From an uncultured Lachnospiraceae bacterium (GTDB lineage: Bacteria; Bacillota; Clostridia; Lachnospirales; Lachnospiraceae): 10,609 nucleotides of DNA. The DNA is taken from positions 1-10,609 of the forward strand of contig CAJUPT010000090.1 in NCBI GenBank assembly GCA_910588405.1. Direction: 5' to 3'. Both the position numbers and the translations under genes were made by a program. Positions 7,473 to 10,609 of the stretch are shown here, piece after piece; within the stretch, counting starts at the first letter, position 1; each line of letters begins with the position of its first letter. The notes below the pieces were generated by a model, which saw nothing but the letters and a program-made list of their open reading frames with translations, was not told the DNA's origin and did not search any database.

Positions 7473-7596
7473 GAAGGAGTATGTCAGCCTTTGAGGCGGC
7501 ATGGCTGAATTGATTACGATCAGCAGAAACAAGGAGGTTACGTCACTTTCCAGGACGAAACGGAGATACAGGCATAACAGATACACGTACAGAAAT

Positions 7597-7626
7597 GGCA
7601 CTCGGTTATGGTCGGGTGTCTTTTTT
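7597..7626 (+). terminator. Intrinsic terminator of lepA
   Basis: GGCACTC (7597-7603) pairs with GGGTGTC (7614-7620), including two G-T wobbles, and is followed directly by TTTTTT (7621-7626). It lies about 125 bases after the lepA stop. The stretch 7473-7596 contains no credible gene, only a ten-codon ATG frame at 7481 with a ribosome binding site that is too close. Confidence 0.65.
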
Positions 7627-7692
7627 GCGGTTGAGTTTTACGGTTACGCCAATCAGGCATTTTACGACGTGTAAATTGATAGAGGAATTAAT

Positions 7693-7721
7693 TTGACAAT
7701 ATAGGATATATCCTATATAAT
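7693..7721 (+). promoter_or_regulatory. Consensus promoter with palindromic operator in the spacer
   Basis: TTGACA (7693-7698) and TATAAT (7716-7721) are both perfect and 17 bases apart. A perfect 20-bp palindrome (7699-7718, ATATAGGATA and its reverse complement) fills the whole spacer and runs into the -10 box. A dimeric repressor bound there would exclude RNA polymerase. The obvious candidate is the XRE protein encoded at 8070-8567, which would make this an autoregulatory operator. The palindrome and boxes are seen directly; the repressor is inferred. Confidence 0.8.
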
Positions 7722-7790
7722 GGTATTACAAATGCAGGGGGAGTAAAAAATATACCGGTTATATCAAGATTTAAAGGGATTGTAATAAAA

Positions 7791-8051
7791 ATGTATTTAA
7801 GGCAGAAAGTGCATAATCCGCCGTATGTTCATGCGATTTATGGGGAATATATCGGCATGTTCTCGTTATCTGACGGCGAAATGTTTGAAGGAGATATCCC
7901 ATCAAAAGAGCAAAAGGCAGTTCAGGCTTTTGTTACGAAGTATCCAGCAAAACGTGCCAGCGACACGTTTTGTCGGATAGCGAGATATGGGAAAGAATTA
8001 TTAAATATGTGGGAAACGCAGGAGCTTACGACATTAGAGCCAATTGAATAA
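7791..8051 (+). CDS. DUF4160 family protein (candidate toxin-side partner)
   Basis: The family is recognised by HNPPYVHAIYGEY (8-20), GEMFEGDIP (29-37) and KELLNMWETQELTTLEPIE (68-86), counting from ATG 7791. DUF4160 genes usually sit beside DUF2442 genes, as here; the biochemical function is unknown. The frame stays open upstream and encodes PVISRFKGIVIK before this ATG, which is the usual family N-terminus. An ATA at 7752 stands where the initiator Met is expected, eight bases after AGGGGAG-like sequence at 7736-7743. The true protein may therefore be 99 residues with an AUA start, or the gene may have lost its start and now uses ATG 7791, which has a weak site. Residues 52-66 (PAKRASDTFCRIARY) look like an in-frame insertion relative to the family and coincide with a DNA palindrome. 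The stop is 18 bases before the next gene. Confidence 0.8.
   Translation: MYLRQKVHNPPYVHAIYGEYIGMFSLSDGEMFEGDIPSKEQKAVQAFVTKYPAKRASDTFCRIARYGKELLNMWETQELTTLEPIE
7944..7988 (+). repeat. Apparent in-frame palindromic insertion within the DUF4160 gene
   Basis: CAAAACGTG (7948-7956) and CACGTTTTG (7964-7972) form a perfect 9-bp inverted repeat around a 7-nt loop. The 45-bp segment is flanked by imperfect repeats GAAGTAT (7937-7943) and GAGATAT (7982-7988). Removing it restores the spacing typical of DUF4160 (VQAFVTKY joined to GKELLNMW). It may be a small mobile palindromic element. The insertion is inferred from family memory; the palindrome is seen directly. Confidence 0.5.
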
Positions 8052-8069
8052 GAAAGAGGGTGTGAAAAT

Positions 8070-8567
8070 ATGACGCATAAAATCAAGTCTGTTTACCCAT
8101 TAGAGGATTACGTGATATTGGCGGTTTTCAGGAATGGCATAGAGAAGAAATATGATATGAGATGTTTGTTCCCTGTATTTCCTCAGTTTAAAGATTTTGA
8201 GAACATACCAGGACTATTTGAGCAGGTCAAAGTAGATACAGGCGGATATGGAATATCATGGAATGATGATCTGGATCTTGACGCGGAAGATATATGGGAA
8301 AACGGCGTAGAAACAGGCAGTGTACAAGTAAGTGATATTGCGGATATTCTGGCTGAAAATTTAATCAGGGCAAGAGATCATATGGGAATGACGCAAAAGC
8401 AATTAGCAGAAAAGGCCGGTATATATCAGGCAGATATAAGTAAAATCGAAAGAGGTATAGCGAACCCGTCATTGAATACATTAAAAAGACTTGCCGAAGG
8501 TATGGATATGACTTTAAAATTAGAGTTTATACCTAAAAAAATTTTTTCTGATGTAACCAGTAGGTAG
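8070..8567 (+). CDS. DUF2442 domain fused to XRE helix-turn-helix (antitoxin/repressor-like)
   Basis: A 165-residue two-domain protein. Residues 3-80 match DUF2442: KIKSVYPLEDYVILAVF, then VKVDTGGYGISWNDDLDLD at 53-71 and the closing WENG at 76-79. Residues 95-150 form a Cro/C1-type DNA-binding domain, with MTQKQLAEKAGIYQADISKI (107-126) spanning the helix-turn-helix. DUF2442 proteins are commonly encoded next to DUF4160 proteins, and the fused XRE domain makes this member a likely DNA-binding autorepressor. The matching operator would be the palindrome at 7699-7718. A GAGGG site at 8056-8060 precedes the ATG by nine bases, and the gene follows DUF4160 by 18 bases, so the two are almost certainly one operon. 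A toxin-antitoxin role is inferred from this layout and is not demonstrated. Confidence 0.88.
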   Translation: MTHKIKSVYPLEDYVILAVFRNGIEKKYDMRCLFPVFPQFKDFENIPGLFEQVKVDTGGYGISWNDDLDLDAEDIWENGVETGSVQVSDIADILAENLIRARDHMGMTQKQLAEKAGIYQADISKIERGIANPSLNTLKRLAEGMDMTLKLEFIPKKIFSDVTSR

Positions 8568-8591
8568 TGGCAGGAGAAACGTGTAAAGTAT

Positions 8592-8820
8592 ATGGCAGGA
8601 AAGCAGAATCTGATTGAGGGCTGGAACACTGGCATTCTGAGATTGTTTCGGGAAATGAAAGAATATGGACTTCCTGAGCCGGAGTTTGTCGATATGGAGT
8701 ATTGCGTTGCGGATCAATCTTTATAGAGCTGCCGGTACGGTACAAAGTAGTGTCGGGCTTGTATGGAAGAGTGCGCTTAAAGTGCATGAAAATGAAAAGA
8801 TGTACTTAAAATGCGCCTAA
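8592..8820 (+). pseudogene. Frameshifted 3' remnant of an AlbA_2/HATPase-type ATP-binding protein
   Basis: An ATG frame at 8592-8726 encodes a 44-residue peptide containing IEGWNTGILRLFREMKEYGLPEPEF. This strongly resembles the conserved late region (WGTGI...GLPEPEF) of AlbA_2 domain / HATPase_c_4 proteins, often annotated as RecG-like or ATP-binding DNA-binding proteins. After MEYCV the match jumps frame: the frame at 8701-8820 reads LRINLYRAAG, the expected continuation (FRVNLYR in relatives), and runs to TAA at 8818-8820. The upstream parts of such a protein (AlbA_2 and ATPase domains, several hundred residues) are absent; the frame is closed by a TAG at 8565-8567 that is also the DUF2442 gene's stop. 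This is a decayed fragment, probably left by deletion. The region 8821-8886 holds no other gene. Confidence 0.6.
8773..8816 (+). repeat. Imperfect inverted repeat in the remnant's tail
   Basis: GCGC-TTAAAGTGCAT (8773-8787) is roughly complementary to ATGTACTTAAAATGCGC (8800-8816) around a purine-rich loop. It has about 14 pairs, one wobble, one mismatch and a small bulge. No T-run follows. Function unknown; possibly a chance quasi-palindrome. Confidence 0.3.
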
Positions 8821-8902
8821 ACGAATTAAGCAATCATTCACATTAACGGATGGCACACGATTTAAGATTGAGAATTGATTTGATCCGGAAAGGATAGAAT
8901 AT

Positions 8903-9316
8903 ATGAGTAAAAACATAAATGACAAGCATAGAGCAGTATGTTCGCATGATGTGAATCTTGATAACGATTATGTTCAATGGATCCATGAGATAAAACGGCG
9001 CTTCCGTAATGCGCGGATAAAGGCTGCTGTAAAGGTTAATTCTGAACAATTGTTGTTCAATTGGCAGCTTGGCAGAGACCTTGTCATACGTAAAGCTGAA
9101 GAGAAGTGGGGAAACGGAATCGTTGAGCAGGTCAGCCTTGACTTGCAGAGTGAATTTCCGAATGTAAAAGGATTCTCTGCACGTAATCTATGGAATATGA
9201 AAAAATGGTATTCATTTTATATGTCATATGATCATGTGGGCGAAGCTTTTTGTGCATTGGAAAAGCAGATAGATACGGGCAGCTTAAAACTGCAGCAGGT
9301 TGCTGCAGAAGTTTAG
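8903..9316 (+). CDS. DUF1016 N-terminal half (YhcG/PDDEXK family), cut short by in-frame TAG
   Basis: A 137-residue product matching the DUF1016 N-terminal domain. YVQWIHEIKRRFRNARIKAA (23-42), the VN...LLFNWQLGRDL region (45-60), WGNGIVEQVSLDLQSEFPN (69-87) and VKGFSARNLWNMKKWYSFY (88-106) are its hallmarks. This domain is thought to bind DNA or partner subunits; family members often sit in restriction-modification loci. GGAAAGGA at 8887-8894 supports the start. The frame ends at TAG 9314-9316, but the same frame continues immediately into the nuclease domain (9320-10135), so one codon separates the halves of an otherwise intact gene of about 410 codons. The likeliest reading is a nonsense mutation. 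Readthrough or true two-subunit organisation are alternatives. Confidence 0.8.
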   Translation: MSKNINDKHRAVCSHDVNLDNDYVQWIHEIKRRFRNARIKAAVKVNSEQLLFNWQLGRDLVIRKAEEKWGNGIVEQVSLDLQSEFPNVKGFSARNLWNMKKWYSFYMSYDHVGEAFCALEKQIDTGSLKLQQVAAEV

Positions 9317-9358
9317 GATTTGAATTCAAACGAAAAACTGCAACAGGTTGTTGCAGAA
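9286..9358 (+). repeat. Two 25-bp direct repeats, each a perfect hairpin, flanking the DUF1016 stop
   Basis: Copies at 9286-9310 and 9334-9358 (period 48, a multiple of three) differ at two bases only. Each contains a perfect 8-bp stem with a GGT loop: CTGCAGCA/TGCTGCAG (9290-9308) and CTGCAACA/TGTTGCAG (9338-9356). The two differences are the two partners of one base pair (G-C versus A-T). The copies encode KLQQVAAEV and KLQQVVAEI. The TAG stop at 9314-9316 lies between them. Confidence 0.85.
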
Positions 9359-10135
9359 ATTCCGTTTCCTGTGATATTTGGATTTATCCCATGGGGACAT
9401 CATGTAGAAATAATCACAAAATGTAAAGACTTGGATGAGGCTCTGTTTTATGTAAGAAAAACGATAGAAGAGGGTTGGAGCCGCAATGCGCTGGATAATT
9501 GTATTCGCGCTGACTTTTATCATACATCCGGTTCTGCAGTTACAAATTTTTCTGATAAATTTCCTGTTCCACAGGGCAGGCTTGCGCAGGAACTTTTGAA
9601 GGGTAATTATGATTTTGGCTTTGTGATGCTTCCGGAGAAATATGATGAGGAAGCCCTGGAAACGGCTATTGAGCAGAGAATGACACGATTTCTGCTTGAA
9701 CTCGGTGAAGGCTGGGCATTTGTCGGAAGGCAGAAAGAAATCATTGTTTCGGGGAAAACCAGAAAGATTGATCTGTTATTCTACCATATTTACCTGCGAT
9801 GTTATGTAGTATTGGAGTTAAAGGTAAAGCCTTTCGATCCTGAATTTGCCGGCAAGTTAAATTTTTATGTGAATGCCGTAAATGAATTTATACGAAGGGA
9901 GAGTGATAACCCGACAATCGGGTTGTTAATCTGCAAGGATATGGATCGTACGGAAGTGCAGTTGGCGTTTCAGGGCATTACAACTCCGATGAGCGTTGCG
10001 ACATACGATAATGTGAAAATTCAAGAAATTCAGGAATACCTGCCTACTGCAGAACAGATACAGCAGCAGATAGAGATTGCCGAAGAAGAGTACAAGCTTA
10101 ATCTACAGAAAAAGGATGTTCACGAAGATGCGTAG
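9320..10135 (+). CDS. DUF1016 C-terminal PDDEXK nuclease half (YhcG family)
   Basis: This is the in-frame continuation of 8903-9316 after the TAG. Counting from TTG 9320 it has 271 residues. IPWGHHVEIITKCKD (23-37) and EEGWSRNAL (50-58) are DUF1016 linker motifs. The nuclease fold follows with KIDLLFYH (149-156; D151), VLELKVK (164-170; E166 and K168) and GKLNFYVNAVNEF (178-190), so the D...ExK catalytic set is intact. A Gln/Glu-rich helix (about 243-265) ends the protein. TTG 9320 has no convincing ribosome binding site: AGGA is only two bases upstream. Independent initiation is therefore doubtful, and this half is probably silent unless the stop is read through or an internal start is used. 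The intact catalytic residues suggest the interruption is recent. Confidence 0.8.
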   Translation: MNSNEKLQQVVAEIPFPVIFGFIPWGHHVEIITKCKDLDEALFYVRKTIEEGWSRNALDNCIRADFYHTSGSAVTNFSDKFPVPQGRLAQELLKGNYDFGFVMLPEKYDEEALETAIEQRMTRFLLELGEGWAFVGRQKEIIVSGKTRKIDLLFYHIYLRCYVVLELKVKPFDPEFAGKLNFYVNAVNEFIRRESDNPTIGLLICKDMDRTEVQLAFQGITTPMSVATYDNVKIQEIQEYLPTAEQIQQQIEIAEEEYKLNLQKKDVHEDA

Positions 10136-10379
10136 TTTAGAACCGTTGGTGAGTGCTCAAAAAAATGAGATGGATAAGATCATTGTTGAGATTGAAGGAA
10201 AGCAGAAAGGATGATCAGTTTTAATTCAATAGCAGAATTCCCACCAGAAAACGCTAAGGAACCAATATGGGTGGAAAAATATGGCGGAAGTGCTGAAGTA
10301 TAGGTGCTTTCGTCTTTATTTTATTTCACACAATCTTAATTGAACAAAAGATTATTAACGTGAATCTGAAGATTAGCTC
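10136..10379. other. Spacer with two tiny overlapping frames, no recognised gene
   Basis: An ATG at 10128 overlaps the end of the nuclease gene and opens a 28-residue frame (MRSLEPLVSAQ..., stop 10212-10214). An ATGA overlap at 10211 starts a 30-residue frame ending GGSAEV (stop 10301-10303). Neither resembles a known family to me. The chained overlaps suggest either translationally coupled mini-genes or debris of a decayed gene. The stretch from 10304 is A/T-rich, with a short AATCTT/AAGATT inverted repeat (10332-10353) and no clear terminator. Confidence 0.3.
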
Positions 10380-10409
10380 TTGCAAAATGGAGAATTAGTA
10401 TGTTATAAT
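10380..10409 (+). promoter_or_regulatory. Promoter for the XRE regulator at the window end
   Basis: TTGCAA (10380-10385) and a perfect TATAAT (10404-10409) are separated by 18 bases, with a TG at 10401-10402 making an extended -10. A leader of about 45 nt would precede the ATG at 10463. Confidence 0.65.
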
Positions 10410-10462
10410 TGTTCTGATATATTGCATTTATTTATATGAATGAGGACACGAGGTGCCTGATT

Positions 10463-10609
10463 ATGAACGTAAGTTATAAGAAATTATGGAAGCTGTTAAT
10501 AGATAAAGACATGATGAAGAAAGATCTTCAGAAGGAAGCTGGTATCAGCTGGGCGACGTTAACAAAGATGTCCAAAGGTGAGGTAGTCAGTACGGAGGTG
10601 TTGATGAAG
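10463..10609 (+). CDS. XRE-family (HTH_26-like) transcriptional regulator, 5' part
   Basis: The first 49 codons are present and the frame runs off the window. The product begins MNVSYKKLWKLLIDKDMMKK and continues with DLQKEAGISWATLTKMSKGE, a clear helix-turn-helix of the small YozG/HTH_26 type (full length usually about 65-75 residues). GAGGTG at 10450-10455 is seven bases before the ATG, and a strong promoter lies upstream. From general experience, such short regulators in Firmicutes often stand directly before DNA methyltransferase or restriction genes and control their onset. Whether that holds here lies beyond the window. Confidence 0.82.
   Translation, partial: MNVSYKKLWKLLIDKDMMKKDLQKEAGISWATLTKMSKGEVVSTEVLMK

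Noticed and set aside
7481..7513. Ten-codon ATG frame right after lepA
   Set aside because: The AAGGAG site is only one base from the ATG, and the peptide is too short to support.
7050..7601. Minus-strand frame of 183 codons across the lepA end
   Set aside because: It is antisense to conserved lepA and overlaps the lepA 3' region, with a Leu-rich, featureless translation.
1..10609. CRISPR arrays, tRNA or rRNA genes, insertion sequences
   Set aside because: No regularly spaced repeats, no tRNA-like cloverleaf or rRNA signature, and no transposase motifs were seen on reading the window.

Overview
The window looks like chromosomal DNA of an anaerobic Clostridia-type Firmicute, most likely Lachnospiraceae. 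The reasons are a sodium-pump decarboxylase operon with a free-standing biotin carrier protein, strong GGAGG-type ribosome binding sites, a Firmicutes-style Y-family polymerase, lepA, and small accessory proteins that resemble gut Lachnospiraceae families. The taxonomic call is an inference, because no rRNA or other diagnostic marker is present.

Bases 1-3596 hold a decarboxylase operon read to the right. It contains the tail of an unidentified upstream gene, a biotin carrier protein, the membrane beta subunit (oadB), a small DUF3784-like membrane protein, and the carboxyltransferase alpha subunit (oadA). A strong intrinsic terminator closes it. Together these genes would decarboxylate oxaloacetate: the alpha subunit moves the carboxyl group to biotin on the carrier, and the beta subunit releases CO2 while exporting Na+. 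Bases 3733-5259 encode a Y-family translesion polymerase with an intact active site and a clamp-binding motif. After a near-consensus promoter and a hairpin-rich leader of about 225 nt comes lepA (5658-7472), with a terminator at 7597-7626.

From about 7680 onward the base composition becomes visibly more A+T-rich and the content becomes accessory. A consensus promoter, with a perfect 20-bp palindrome filling its spacer, drives a DUF4160 gene followed by a DUF2442-XRE fusion; this is a toxin-antitoxin-like layout with a built-in operator. Next is a frameshifted 3' remnant of an AlbA_2/HATPase-type gene. It is followed by a DUF1016 (YhcG/PDDEXK) nuclease gene interrupted by one in-frame TAG, which lies between two copies of a hairpin-forming repeat. 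A spacer and a strong promoter then lead into a small XRE regulator cut off by the window end.

The most unusual signals are in the accessory part. They are the operator-promoter, an ATA codon where the DUF4160 initiator should be, an apparent in-frame 45-bp palindromic insertion in the same gene, and the duplicated hairpin with a compensatory base change beside the DUF1016 stop codon.
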